A stretch of DNA of 64,000 nt from Kastovskya adunca ATA6-11-RM4 (lineage in GTDB: Bacteria; Cyanobacteriota; Cyanobacteriia; Cyanobacteriales; Coleofasciculaceae), in assembly GCA_019359445.1 (NCBI GenBank), contig JAHHHJ010000003.1:124001-188000 (forward strand), given 5' to 3'. The notes beneath the pieces were generated by a model. It did not search any database. It worked only from the letters and a program-made list of their open reading frames with translations, and was not told where the DNA came from. Both the position numbers and the translations under genes were made by a program. Positions 46,553-54,821 of this stretch are shown here, in pieces (position 1 is the stretch's first letter; each line of letters begins with the position of its first letter).

Positions 46553-46576
46553 GGTTCGTCGCAGCACAAGTTTCAC

Positions 46577-46883
46577 ACTTGCTTACTGTAACGATTGCTA
46601 TTGCTGTTTTTCTATAACAAATCTTGCTAAAGCTTTGTCGCGCGCGTTGAAGGCTGCATACGCTGCGCGTAGCAGCTCGATTTCTAATGCCGGTTGATTT
46701 GGCATAAGAGCTGGGGTGAAGGTTACGCGTTAGTGCCTAACGATTTAGCTAAATTGGAGAAATATAGTCCGAGCTTTCGGTACTTGTGCGCTCTCCATTT
46801 TCTCACAACCACTCAAAACTGACCTGACGCTGATTACCTCGCCGATGATTTCCAAATTACTGCCCTTACCTAGAGCAAAAGCC
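46577..46883. other. Gene-free stretch in the cassette region
   Basis: About 300 bases between the SnoaL fragment and site D. The part 46757-46797 is repeated at 48829-48870 (roughly 37 of 41 bases). A short open frame there overlaps site D and is not supported. Otherwise nothing recognised. Confidence 0.5.
46757..46797. repeat. 41-bp direct repeat, copy 1
   Basis: Core GAGCTTTCGGTACTTGTGCG. The second copy, with GAGCTTTCGGCACTTGTGCG, is at 48829-48870 between the Crp gene and mnmA. The two copies bracket the Nudix, ester-cyclase and Crp genes together with sites D and E. Confidence 0.65.
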
Positions 46884-46969
46884 GCATAACGGCACAGTTG
46901 AGCGGCAGTAGATAACCTAGAACTCACCACCAAGCTCTCTCGACTGTCCGCTCCAATGCAGTGTTAGCC
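46884..46969 (-). repeat. attC-like recombination site D
   Basis: 86 bases. Outer boxes GCATAAC (46884-46890) and GTTAGCC (46963-46969), less exact than the others, but inner arms GTTGAGCGGCAGT and ACTGTCCGCTCCAATG pair well with one-sided extra bases. The TAA stop of the second Nudix gene is inside the right box. Confidence 0.68.
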
Positions 46970-47434
46970 TGCGCTGTAACTACCATTGAAACTACGAAGA
47001 TACTGCTCTATAACTGGTCTATCTGGTGGACTCAAGTTCTTTGGTAGTTCCCTCAACTCGAAGAAACGTATTTCATTCGCCTCCTCCTCATCCGCCTTTA
47101 GTCTCCCCCTAAACTGTCGTGCTATGTAAACTGCCACTACATTGACCACAATGTCGCCATTTGGACACTTATAAATCAGTTCTTGTCCTGAAAACAAGCC
47201 GAACCACTCCAGCTCATCTAGCTCTAGACCTGTTTCTTCAAGGGCTTCACGCCTAGCAGTTTCCTCCAAAGACTCGCCAACCTCCATGCTGCCACCAATC
47301 AGACCCCACTGCTGATTATCCTTGCGCTGTTGAAGCAGCAAACCGTTTTGTTGACCAGCAATTAGTACAGCCGCTCCGGGAATGATTAGGGGACGATGCC
47401 CAACTAGCGCTCGAAGTTCCTGAATATAGCCCAT
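46964..47434 (-). CDS. Nudix hydrolase (cassette-type, second)
   Basis: 156 residues. N-terminus MGYIQELRALVGHRPLIIPG, then an intact Nudix box GGSMEVGESLEETARREALEETGL with REALEE complete. ELIYKCPNGDIVVNVVAVYIA and LPKNLSPPDRPVIEQYL match a group often labelled ADP-ribose-type or dNTP Nudix proteins; the substrate is unknown. It is the clearest single-gene cassette: the gap to site E upstream is about 210 bases and its stop codon is part of site D. Not closely similar to the Nudix gene at 45.7 kb. Confidence 0.87.
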   Translation of the reverse strand: MGYIQELRALVGHRPLIIPGAAVLIAGQQNGLLLQQRKDNQQWGLIGGSMEVGESLEETARREALEETGLELDELEWFGLFSGQELIYKCPNGDIVVNVVAVYIARQFRGRLKADEEEANEIRFFELRELPKNLSPPDRPVIEQYLRSFNGSYSAG

Positions 47435-47759
47435 CTTTGGCTTACTCCAATAGTCACAAATGACTCCAACTTAACCCGAGCGCCGATCCAATCGTCTCAA
47501 AACACTGCCCTACTAACAGCCCTGACTTCAGACAGATAAGTTTGAAATCACTGCCTCAACAGACAACTGAAAGCTTGCTAACTATTAATAGACTGAAAGT
47601 TTCCGCCTAAGATCCCAATTTGGGTGAATAGGCAGAATAATTCGGCATCACGTTCCGCTTCACCCGCCACTAGTAACCTTTTATTCTTAACCAACCAACT
47701 CAATACGGTCGGTGTGCAAGCGGATTGTTAGGCGGCGTTTTGCTTCTACAACATTGAGC
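47435..47759. other. Intergenic stretch with attC-like site E
   Basis: About 325 bases. Half is attC-like site E; the remainder is the leader of the downstream Nudix cassette, with no gene or clear promoter recognised. Confidence 0.5.
47645..47733 (-). repeat. attC-like recombination site E
   Basis: 89 bases. On the minus strand it starts with GCCTAAC, an exact match to the attC box RYYYAAC. The partner box is GCATCAC (47645-47651), one mismatch from the GCATAAC found at A, C and D. Inner arms CCGCTTCACCCGCC and GGTCGGTGTGCAAGCGG pair with single extra bases on one side. It lies 26 bases after the ester-cyclase stop. Confidence 0.75.
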
Positions 47760-48173
47760 TTACACTGGAACCACACCCAACTGCTGCATCATCGCAAAGG
47801 TATCACCTTGTCCCCAATGCTCTACAATTTTCCCGTTGACAACTCGATCGATATGAACCACTGAAAACTTGACTTGTCTACCTGTGGGTGGAATGCCCAT
47901 TAATTCCCCCTGATGCGTTCCACTGAAGGTTCCACAAGTGACAACTCTGTCGCCTTCAGCAATGACTTCTTCCAAAAGATGGCGACCGTCGGGAAAGGCA
48001 GAAAACATCATCATGCCATATTGCATAAAGGCATCATAGCCGTGAAGGGTGTCTGTACCCATCCCCCGACCCACAATATCAGCAGACACTAATTCCTGTC
48101 CTTGCTCAACATCTTTCTGGTCGAAGGCTTCATAGAATTTGAGAACAATTGCTTTATTTTGTTCTAGTGACAT
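47760..48173 (-). CDS. SnoaL-like ester cyclase family protein
   Basis: 137 residues from the ATG at 48173, where the conserved start MSLEQNKAIVLKFYEAFDQKDVEQG begins; an upstream ATG would add 21 unconserved residues. NTF2-like fold with GDRVVTCGTFSGTHQGELMGIPPTGRQVKFSVVHIDRVVNGKIVEHWGQGD, the block typical of SnoaL-type ester cyclases (polyketide cyclases). The natural substrate is unknown. Downstream of the Crp regulator gene on the same strand and directly before attC-like site E. Confidence 0.82.
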   Translation of the reverse strand: MSLEQNKAIVLKFYEAFDQKDVEQGQELVSADIVGRGMGTDTLHGYDAFMQYGMMMFSAFPDGRHLLEEVIAEGDRVVTCGTFSGTHQGELMGIPPTGRQVKFSVVHIDRVVNGKIVEHWGQGDTFAMMQQLGVVPV

Positions 48174-48245
48174 CGTGTTCCTGTGCAACGAAAGTGTATT
48201 TTTAGTGACTTTACTGTGCAGAGGCATAACACGCATTGACTTTGG

Positions 48246-48827
48246 TTAAGTCGATCCCTTCTCTTGAACCCTTCGCTTCAATCGGCTCAGGGATTCTGGC
48301 TCAATCCCTAAGTGCGACGCTAAATAGTGCTGTGGAATGCGCTGCAAAAGTTGAGGTTCGCTCTTGAGGAAATTCAGGTAACGCTGCTCAGGTGAATCTC
48401 GATAGAGAGAAAGCAGGCGATCGCGCAACTGAAACGCCAAGTCTTCCACGACCAACCTTAATAGTTTTTGACCATCTGGCATCGTTTCCAAAACTTCGAT
48501 CACCTGCGAATTTAAGATGAGTATCTCTGAGTCTTCGATTGCCTGACAGGAAAAACAAGCAGGGGTTTGCCGTCGCAGACTTTCATAGTCCCCTAGCGTG
48601 TAATGCTCAAGATGAAAAAACAGTGTCAGTTCTTTGCCGTCTTTGAGAAAAAAGCTTCTCAAGCAGCCTTTCAACGTCAACCCGACAAACCAACAAATAT
48701 CGCCTTCTCGGAATAAAAAATCTCCTTTCTGCACGCTCCTCGACTCAAGCAGAGGCTCAATCAACGTCAGATTAACTCTACATTGTGGGAAAAGCTGCTG
48801 AATAAATGAATGGAGCAGATTATACAT
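48246..48827 (-). CDS. Crp/Fnr-family transcriptional regulator
   Basis: 193 residues. N-terminal cyclic-nucleotide-binding-like jelly roll (VQKGDFLFREGDICWFVGLTLKGCLRSFFL, QAIEDSEILILNSQVIEVL) and a C-terminal helix-turn-helix (QRIPQHYLASHLGIEPESLSRLKRR). The residues that bind cAMP are not conserved, so this is the Crp/Fnr type often found next to a single target gene in soil bacteria. It probably regulates the co-directional SnoaL-like gene 70 bases downstream. Last intact gene of the cassette region before mnmA. Confidence 0.85.
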   Translation of the reverse strand: MYNLLHSFIQQLFPQCRVNLTLIEPLLESRSVQKGDFLFREGDICWFVGLTLKGCLRSFFLKDGKELTLFFHLEHYTLGDYESLRRQTPACFSCQAIEDSEILILNSQVIEVLETMPDGQKLLRLVVEDLAFQLRDRLLSLYRDSPEQRYLNFLKSEPQLLQRIPQHYLASHLGIEPESLSRLKRRVQEKGST

Positions 48828-48828
48828 T

Positions 48829-48870
48829 GAAGAAATCTAGTCTGAGCTTTCGGCACTTGTGCGCTTTCTT
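48829..48870. repeat. 41-bp direct repeat, copy 2
   Basis: See copy 1 at 46757. This copy lies between the Crp gene start and the mnmA stop, at the edge of the cassette-like region. Confidence 0.65.
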
Positions 48871-48886
48871 AACTTTTGATGACTTG

Positions 48887-49939
48887 CTACTGTCGTTCGA
48901 TAATGCCACCGCCCAAGACCATTTCTCCGTCGTACAGAACAGCGGCTTGTCCGGGAGTGACGCCAAACTGCGGTTCATCGAATACTAGCTTGAGGCGATC
49001 GCCTTCTAGGGGAATCACATTCGCGGGTGCGGGACGAGAACGATAGCGGACTTGTACTTCCGTACGAATGGGCGTAGAAGGTTGGGGAATAGATACCCAG
49101 TTCACTCGTGCTACCGTGCATTCCGAACAACCGCCACTGATGCGATCGCCCACTATCACCCGATTCATCACCGGATCGAGTTGAATCACATACAACGGTT
49201 CGCTGTGGGCAATTTTTAACCCCTTACGCTGACCAATGGTGTAGTGATGGATACCGCTGTGCTTGCCGAGGATGTTACCCGATTGGTCAACAATATCGCC
49301 TTCTTTCTGGTTAATGTACTTATCCAAAAACTTCTGCATGGTGCCGTGGGCTTCAATCAAGCATAAATCCTGACTTTCCGGCTTATCCGCAGTTTTCAGG
49401 TTAAATTGGGCGGCAATGCGGCGGGTTTCTTCCTTGGTTTGCTCCCCCAACGGAAAAACCGAACCTGCCAGCAAATCTTGCGTTAGATCATACAAAAAGT
49501 AAGACTGGTCTTTCTTAGGGTCAACTGCCCGGAGTAACTGATAACGCCCGCTCGCTTCATCGTAATGAATCCGCGCATAATGTCCCGTCGCGATTTTATC
49601 GATACCTAAGGTTTCGCGGGAGTACTTCAGCATCGGGCCAAATTTCACCGTCCTGTTGCACTGCGAACAAGGCAAGGGTGTAATCCCGGCTTCGTAGCCA
49701 GACACTAAATAGTCAATAATGTGCTCTTGAAAGACATCCCGCGTATCGACAATATGATGGGGAATGCCGAGTTGTTCGCAAATGAACGCCGCATCGACCA
49801 TACCCTCAGAACAGCACTGACCCTTTCCTTTCATCAACCAAAGGGTCAAGCCAACGACTTCATAGCCTTGATGATGGAGGGAGGCGGCGGCGACGGAGCT
49901 GTCAACCCCACCGGAAAGACCGACGACGACTTTGTTCAT
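48887..49939 (-). CDS. mnmA: tRNA-specific 2-thiouridylase MnmA
   Basis: Makes 2-thiouridine at the wobble position of Lys, Glu and Gln tRNAs. 350 residues: PP-loop [15 protein letters not shown] at the N-terminus, first catalytic Cys in [12 protein letters not shown], second Cys in ESQDLCLIE, tRNA-binding [17 protein letters not shown], and the C-terminal beta barrel ending [18 protein letters not shown]. Length normal. It borders the cassette-like region; its own upstream region holds a common GC-rich dispersed repeat. Confidence 0.96.
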   Translation of the reverse strand: MNKVVVGLSGGVDSSVAAASLHHQGYEVVGLTLWLMKGKGQCCSEGMVDAAFICEQLGIPHHIVDTRDVFQEHIIDYLVSGYEAGITPLPCSQCNRTVKFGPMLKYSRETLGIDKIATGHYARIHYDEASGRYQLLRAVDPKKDQSYFLYDLTQDLLAGSVFPLGEQTKEETRRIAAQFNLKTADKPESQDLCLIEAHGTMQKFLDKYINQKEGDIVDQSGNILGKHSGIHHYTIGQRKGLKIAHSEPLYVIQLDPVMNRVIVGDRISGGCSECTVARVNWVSIPQPSTPIRTEVQVRYRSRPAPANVIPLEGDRLKLVFDEPQFGVTPGQAAVLYDGEMVLGGGIIERQ

Positions 49940-50342
49940 CGCACTAACATTTAATCCTTAAAAAATCGTAATTTCTTCTAGGCTAACATCCACAAAGTAC
50001 AGTCGAGAATTTCCGGAACTTTGGGAAGTATTAGACCTCTTGCACAAATCCTCTAGACCCCTCCCCAACCCTCTCCTTGGCAAGGGGAGGGAGATAGTTT
50101 CCCTCCTTACCAAGGGGGGTAATTCCAATTCATGCAAGAAGTCTATTGCATAACTTCTTATGATAAATTGACGCTGATCTTTTGCCGTCAAACAATATTG
50201 GTGCTTTAGCCGTCCTGTCTGAGACGTGAAAAAAAACGTAGACGCGTAGCGGATTACCGCAGGCTACCACTCCAAGACAACAGAGACTCCACCAAAGAGA
50301 AGCAACAGAGAGTGTTACAACCTATTTATTTAGGATGGCTAT
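49940..50342. other. Divergent intergenic region with a dispersed repeat
   Basis: About 400 bases between mnmA and the SPOR gene. Bases 50040-50125 hold a dispersed cyanobacterial hairpin repeat (CCCTCCCC, CCTTGGCAAGGGGAGGG and CCTTACCAAGGGGGG). No gene is supported. Confidence 0.55.
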
Positions 50343-51155
50343 ATGACCAGGAACCAGCAAGATCGAGTGGGAAAATTATTCCCATTGCTAGCCCAATGTT
50401 TTGACGATCGCTATCCCCAAAAAATTGTCACCAGAGCGTTAGGGTTGCCAATGCTGATGTTTGGGGGCGTGCTAATTGCGGCTTCAACTCCCGCTACTGC
50501 CCAAACCCGTTTACCTACTCCTCCAGTAATTTTTGACGAGTTGCCCCCAGCCACTCCAGCAACACCCTTGCCCTCTATTCCCACACTGGATTCTCCACCA
50601 CCCGTGTTTCCCCCTAGCTCGCCCAGTTCCCCTACCCGTAACGGCGATTTGATCTTCCAGGCACCACCACCCGCCCCAGTTACCCCAACCCGTAGCACTA
50701 ATCTGTATCGGGTGTACGTATCGGGGAATAGCCCCTCGTTGTTGGCACAAGTCCAACAATTTGAACCAGATGCTTTTGTGAGATCGGGGGAGGGAGTGAT
50801 CCAAGCCGGAGTATTTTCCGATCGCGATAATGCCCAACTGTTTGCCCGCCGATTGGAATCCCAAGGACTTCCCACACAAGTTGTTGCAGTGGGTGGAGCA
50901 ACGTTGAGTCCGGATAGCCCCATCAGCCGGGAGCGGGGTTATTTTGTCGTGATTCCAGCGAGTACAGGCGAGTTACCTGGCATTGCCGAGCGGGCGCTCC
51001 GGTTGGGGTTGTCGCGAAATGTAGTGAACCAGCGGCAGCAACCGCGTGGCCCCCACGTTGCGGTTGGCCCCTTTGAGGCGCGGGAACAGGCTGACCGTTG
51101 GAGTAACCAGTTGCGCTCTGAGGGGATGGATGCGCGGGTTTATTTTGGAAGATAA
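50343..51155 (+). CDS. Exported SPOR-domain protein
   Basis: 270 residues. A long N-terminal segment includes a hydrophobic core LPMLMFGGVLIAAS followed by TPATAQ, a likely signal peptide. A Pro-rich spacer follows (PPVIFDELPPATPATPLPSIP). Two SPOR-type repeats come next: YRVYVSGNSPSLLAQVQQFEPDAF ... VIQAGVFSDRDNAQLFARRLESQGLP, and YFVVIPA ... HVAVGPFEAREQADRWSNQLRSEGM. SPOR domains bind denuded peptidoglycan at division sites, so a cell-wall or septum role is inferred. It is upstream of nnr in the same direction. Confidence 0.8.
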   Translation: MTRNQQDRVGKLFPLLAQCFDDRYPQKIVTRALGLPMLMFGGVLIAASTPATAQTRLPTPPVIFDELPPATPATPLPSIPTLDSPPPVFPPSSPSSPTRNGDLIFQAPPPAPVTPTRSTNLYRVYVSGNSPSLLAQVQQFEPDAFVRSGEGVIQAGVFSDRDNAQLFARRLESQGLPTQVVAVGGATLSPDSPISRERGYFVVIPASTGELPGIAERALRLGLSRNVVNQRQQPRGPHVAVGPFEAREQADRWSNQLRSEGMDARVYFGR

Positions 51156-51200
51156 GCAGCAGGAAAGAGGCGAGATTGGCTAGAAGACGATAAGAAAAAG

Positions 51201-52820
51201 GTGCTGAGTCAGGAAAGGATGAGAGTGTTGGCAGGTAGAAAACGACAGGAGCAAATTCAGCAAATCGCTGTCACGGCGGAGCAGATGCGGGCGATTGAGG
51301 AGCGCCTCTTTGAGGCGGGAATGCCTGTGGCGGCGTTGATGGAAAAGGTGGCAGGGTTGATTGCTCGTCGGGTGCAAGAGATTTATCCCCCCCAGTCCTC
51401 TCTGGGTAAGGGGGAGAGCATCGCCGGGTTGCGGGTGGGGGTAATGGTAGGGCCAGGACACAATGGCGGAGATGCCTTGAGTGTGGCGCGGGAACTGCAT
51501 CTTCAGGGCTACGAGGTGCTGCTGTATCGTCCGATTGACAAGCTCAAGGAACTAACTTCGCAACATGCTCAGTATGTGGAGAGTTTGGGAATTCCTTGTT
51601 ATAAGGAGCTTCAACCGCTACAGAGTTGCGACTTCATTATTGATGGATTGTTTGGATTTGGGCAGACGCGATCGCTCTTAGGTGAGATTGCCGAGGTGGT
51701 GAATCAACTCAATCAATGGTCGCAACCTGTACTAAGTATTGATCTCCCTTCTGGGATTCACACGGATACCGGAGAAGTATTAGGAACGGCAGTTCGCGCT
51801 ACTCACACCTTTTGCCTCGGTTTGTGGAAACTGGCATTTCTGCAAGACCAGGCATTAGAGTATCTGGGGAATAGCGAATTAGTTGATTTTGACATTCCTT
51901 TAATGGATGTTTGGTCAATTATTGGCGAGCCTGCTGGCATTCAACGCCTAACTGCCACCGCCGCTAAAGCGTTGCTACCGCTACCGCGTCAAGACGTGAC
52001 TCACAAGTATAAGCAGGGACATCTGCTGCTCATTTGTGGCTCTCGCCAGTACTCTGGTGGGGCGATTTTAACCGGATTGGGAGCAAGAGCAAGTGGCGTG
52101 GGGATGCTCTCGATTGCGGTGCCCCAAACGCTGAAACCCTTGCTAGTTAGCCATCTACCGGAAGCACTGATCATTGGCTGTCCGGAAACTGAATCGGGAG
52201 CGATCGCTGATCTCCCAGAAGAAACAGACTTGAGTAAGTATGATGCGATCGCCTGCGGCCCTGGTTTAACTCTGGATGCCAAGCTAGTGGTGCAAGGGGT
52301 ACTAAAAAGCGACATCCCTCTAGTTCTCGATGCCGACGGCTTAAATATCCTCGCTCAGATGGATACCGTTCCCACACTATCAAAACGTCAGGCTTTAACC
52401 GTCCTAACGCCCCATGCTGGAGAGTTCAAAAGGCTATTTCCCGATGCGGATGACCCAAAACGCGATCGCATTCAAGCCGCACGAGAAGCCGCCCAGCAGA
52501 GTGGAGCCGTGGTATTGCTAAAAGGATCGAGGAGTGCGATCGCTACGCCCTCAGAAGGCAGTTTCCGCCCCTTTGGTGACCTGTGGCTAATTCCTGAAAG
52601 TACCCCAGCCCTAGCCCGTGGTGGCACAGGGGATGTGCTTACGGGGTTAATCGGTGGGCTTTTGGCAACAGCCGTTACCCAGCAATTGCCCCTAGAAGCG
52701 ATGGTAGCCGCCGCCGCCTGGTGGCACGCCCACGCCGGAATTCTCGCCGCTAAGGAGCGCACCGAGTTAGGCGTAGATGCCTTTACGCTAACGCAGTATC
52801 TAATCGCGGCACTACGTTAA
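51201..52820 (+). CDS. nnr: Bifunctional NAD(P)H-hydrate repair enzyme
   Basis: Repairs damaged NADH and NADPH. The N-terminal epimerase (YjeF_N; MRAIEERLFEAGMPVAALMEK, GPGHNGGDAL) equilibrates the hydrate forms, and the C-terminal dehydratase (YjeF_C; HKYKQGHLLLICGS, AIACGPGL, PLVLDADGLNIL, TPHAGEFKRL, ARGGTGDVLTGLIGG) converts the S form back using ADP or ATP. 539 residues, normal. Start GTG 51201 or ATG 51219; both are reasonable. It complements the NAD synthesis cluster 30 kb upstream. Confidence 0.93.
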   Translation: MLSQERMRVLAGRKRQEQIQQIAVTAEQMRAIEERLFEAGMPVAALMEKVAGLIARRVQEIYPPQSSLGKGESIAGLRVGVMVGPGHNGGDALSVARELHLQGYEVLLYRPIDKLKELTSQHAQYVESLGIPCYKELQPLQSCDFIIDGLFGFGQTRSLLGEIAEVVNQLNQWSQPVLSIDLPSGIHTDTGEVLGTAVRATHTFCLGLWKLAFLQDQALEYLGNSELVDFDIPLMDVWSIIGEPAGIQRLTATAAKALLPLPRQDVTHKYKQGHLLLICGSRQYSGGAILTGLGARASGVGMLSIAVPQTLKPLLVSHLPEALIIGCPETESGAIADLPEETDLSKYDAIACGPGLTLDAKLVVQGVLKSDIPLVLDADGLNILAQMDTVPTLSKRQALTVLTPHAGEFKRLFPDADDPKRDRIQAAREAAQQSGAVVLLKGSRSAIATPSEGSFRPFGDLWLIPESTPALARGGTGDVLTGLIGGLLATAVTQQLPLEAMVAAAAWWHAHAGILAAKERTELGVDAFTLTQYLIAALR

Positions 52821-52901
52821 AGACCCTAGTAGCGCAGACATCTCGCTTACCACAGGAGAGAATGCCAGCTAAGAGCGATCGTATCTTTAACGAGATCAGC
52901 G

Positions 52902-53264
52902 CTATTTTCGCTCAACAACATGACCGCGAAGCCACTGGGTAAAATCTTCGCGTCCTAACTCACCTGAGGCTACCTGCAAAATGATTTGCTCCTGTTCATC
53001 TACCGTCGCCTCAATCTCGCATCCGTTTAAAATCAGAAAGATTTCCATTGCTGCATGACCAATGCGCTTATTGCCGTCTATAAAAGGATGATTTTTAATT
53101 AGGGAAAATCCCAGCGCTGAAGCCTTCTCAACAATTGTCGGATAAAGCTCCTCTCTATCAAATGTCATTTGTGGTTGAGCTAAAGCCGACTCTAAACCAC
53201 CTTGATTGGAAATACCCGCTAACCCACCAGACTGATCAATGATACGGCGGTGGAGTTCTCGCAC
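52902..53264 (-). CDS. Doc-type (Fic-fold) toxin, start displaced
   Basis: 120 residues of the Doc family, which phosphorylates EF-Tu to stop translation. The signature HPFIDGNKRIGHAA, with catalytic His, Asp/Gly/Asn and Lys-Arg, is complete, and the fold is covered up to FTQWLRG. The frame extends upstream to RYVNLDEVRELHRRII, but with no ATG; only GTG 53264 is available. A family-like start MRYLT is instead found 220 bases upstream, overlapping the antitoxin stop. An insertion therefore seems to have cut the gene after codon 5; whether the remaining frame is expressed is unknown. Confidence 0.8.
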   Translation of the reverse strand: MRELHRRIIDQSGGLAGISNQGGLESALAQPQMTFDREELYPTIVEKASALGFSLIKNHPFIDGNKRIGHAAMEIFLILNGCEIEATVDEQEQIILQVASGELGREDFTQWLRGHVVERK

Positions 53265-53487
53265 TTCATCGAGATTGACATACCTCCTCTTCCTTCATGA
53301 GAGAGGATTCCTTAACGCTTCATTGGGTTGTGCTACCGAAATAGTCTTACCATCCCTCCACGTTCGTTTAAAGTCTCCCAATGCCCTATGGCGACTTGTT
53401 TCCAATTTTAACAGAATTTAACAGAAGCCGTCCTAATGGTCACTGAGCCTGTCGAAGTGAAGAACGGGGCTTGTATCCCATTGTTTT
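53265..53487. other. Insertion between antitoxin and toxin
   Basis: About 220 bases separate MRYLT (toxin start, TAATG overlap with the antitoxin stop at 53503) from the rest of the toxin frame. They contain a copy of the dispersed repeat CACTTCGACAGGCTCAGTGA (near 53440) and a small minus-strand frame of about 35 codons (TSRHRALGDFKRTWRDGK) of unknown origin. No obvious target duplication. Confidence 0.5.
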
Positions 53488-53502
53488 TGGTCAGGTAGCG
53501 CA

Positions 53503-53700
53503 TTATGCCAGACGCCGATAGAGTTCAGCATTTTTCTTCAACACATAGTCCATCGCCTCTTGAAAGTCTGTTGCTTGCCGAACAAGCAACTCATCAACGC
53601 TCCTCAAAATCAATTCTTCCGGCGAAATCCCTAAACGATTCGCTGTTTCTTCTATTACATTCCAGCGGTCATCAGGCACGCTAATTGTGATTTTGTTCAT
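53503..53700 (-). CDS. Ribbon-helix-helix-type antitoxin
   Basis: 65 residues. N-terminal beta strand and helices MNKITISVPDDRWNVIEETANRLGISPEELILRSV have the ribbon-helix-helix form, and the C-terminus QEAMDYVLKKNAELYRRLA matches a cyanobacterial antitoxin family usually placed directly before a Doc toxin. It should bind both its own promoter and the toxin. Its stop codon overlaps an ATG (TAATG) that starts MRYLT, the expected first residues of the toxin. Confidence 0.78.
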   Translation of the reverse strand: MNKITISVPDDRWNVIEETANRLGISPEELILRSVDELLVRQATDFQEAMDYVLKKNAELYRRLA

Positions 53701-54247
53701 TGTTCACCCTTCCTTTTAAGTATCAGTGTACTTACCTTGCTTCTCCGGCTGGTAATTCAGCCAAGGTGAGGCGGGTGCTGGTTGAATGATAAAACTATTC
53801 AACCGTTGCGTATACCTAAGCTTGACTCTGAAATTTCAGGTAATAACATCAGTTTTGCCCTGTTTACGGGAAGCTTCTGGGGAAATATGCGGGCTACTGT
53901 CGGATATATATTTTCCAGATTTTATTGGTTTTAAAGTAATTTGTTTGAGGAGATTACTTACCCATTGAGTCCTAAAAAATTTTAAAACAATAACAGCACC
54001 CACATCTAGTTCGCTAAGTTCTTTCCTCTACTGGGCGATTAAATATGGAGTTGCACTGAATTATTTGATTCCAGTTGCATTGCTCCCCATTCATCAATTG
54101 AGGAATATCAGCCTTCTAGTGGAGTGCTGCTATTGTGTTTAGATGGGACAGATGTTATTTGAAACAGCGTTTTTTACTTCTCAATTTAACCGCGATTTTT
54201 TTACAACACAAGCCGAAATATTGAATACACTCAAATGCAATCCAGAA
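53701..54247. other. Gene-poor stretch
   Basis: About 550 AT-rich bases. One small plus-strand frame (54143-54280, 45 residues, MGQMLFETAFFTSQFNRDFF) overlaps the 3' end of the next gene; it has no ribosome-binding site and no recognisable family, so it is only noted. No RNA gene or repeat recognised. Confidence 0.4.
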
Positions 54248-54760
54248 TTACTGAAGGCTTTTGTAACTTTCTCTTATTAGCTCGCCTGTTTCAGCATCAT
54301 AAACTCCTACAACTTCAGCATTCTTAATCACGCCTACTTTAGGATTGTCGATACCTTCTGGATAATAGGACTCAACAATCCAGACGAGACGATCAGGTGA
54401 TACCTGCGTAAAGTCCTTCATCTTCGTACCGTAGGTTTGATGATACTCTCCAAATGTTTTTAGTTCTACCTTTTGAAGCTTGCCTTTTTTTTCTGCTATC
54501 TTGTCTTTTTTGATCTTTTTGTTGATGTCGAATAACTTGTCCTTTGGAGTACCCTTGTTTGCTTTGAATACGGGTTCTGGATTGCTATTCACTTTAGGGA
54601 TAATTGGACCTGTTGGGTCTGGATTTAGGTTGACTGCATCATCTGCTGTATATCCTTCAGGTTTTCCTTCAGGTTTTTGCTCCATCACGGCATTAACACT
54701 CAAAACGAATAGGGGAATTGTAAGAAACGCTAAAAAAGCAATTATCTTTTTACGACTCAT
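54248..54760 (-). CDS. Exported protein of unknown function
   Basis: 170 residues. Signal-peptide-like start (SRKKIIAFLAFLTIPLFVLSVNAV). The rest is soluble: a Pro/Asp-rich stretch (DAVNLNPDPTGPIIPKV), a Lys-rich stretch (INKKIKKDKIAEKKGK) and a C-terminal domain with SPDRLVWIVESYYPEGI and VVGVYDAETGELI, which looks like a small beta domain. I do not recognise the family. It lies downstream of another exported unknown on the same strand (61 bases), so they may be co-transcribed. Base composition is more AT-rich than the housekeeping genes. Confidence 0.65.
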   Translation of the reverse strand: MSRKKIIAFLAFLTIPLFVLSVNAVMEQKPEGKPEGYTADDAVNLNPDPTGPIIPKVNSNPEPVFKANKGTPKDKLFDINKKIKKDKIAEKKGKLQKVELKTFGEYHQTYGTKMKDFTQVSPDRLVWIVESYYPEGIDNPKVGVIKNAEVVGVYDAETGELIRESYKSLQ

Positions 54761-54821
54761 GACTAAATCTCTTTACCTTGTTACTTCTCTTTCTTTGTTA
54801 GCTAAGGTTTTACTACCAAAG

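Noticed and set aside
46745-46933. A 62-residue minus-strand frame next to attC-like site D
   Set aside because: It overlaps the site and contains the 41-bp repeat; no family resemblance.
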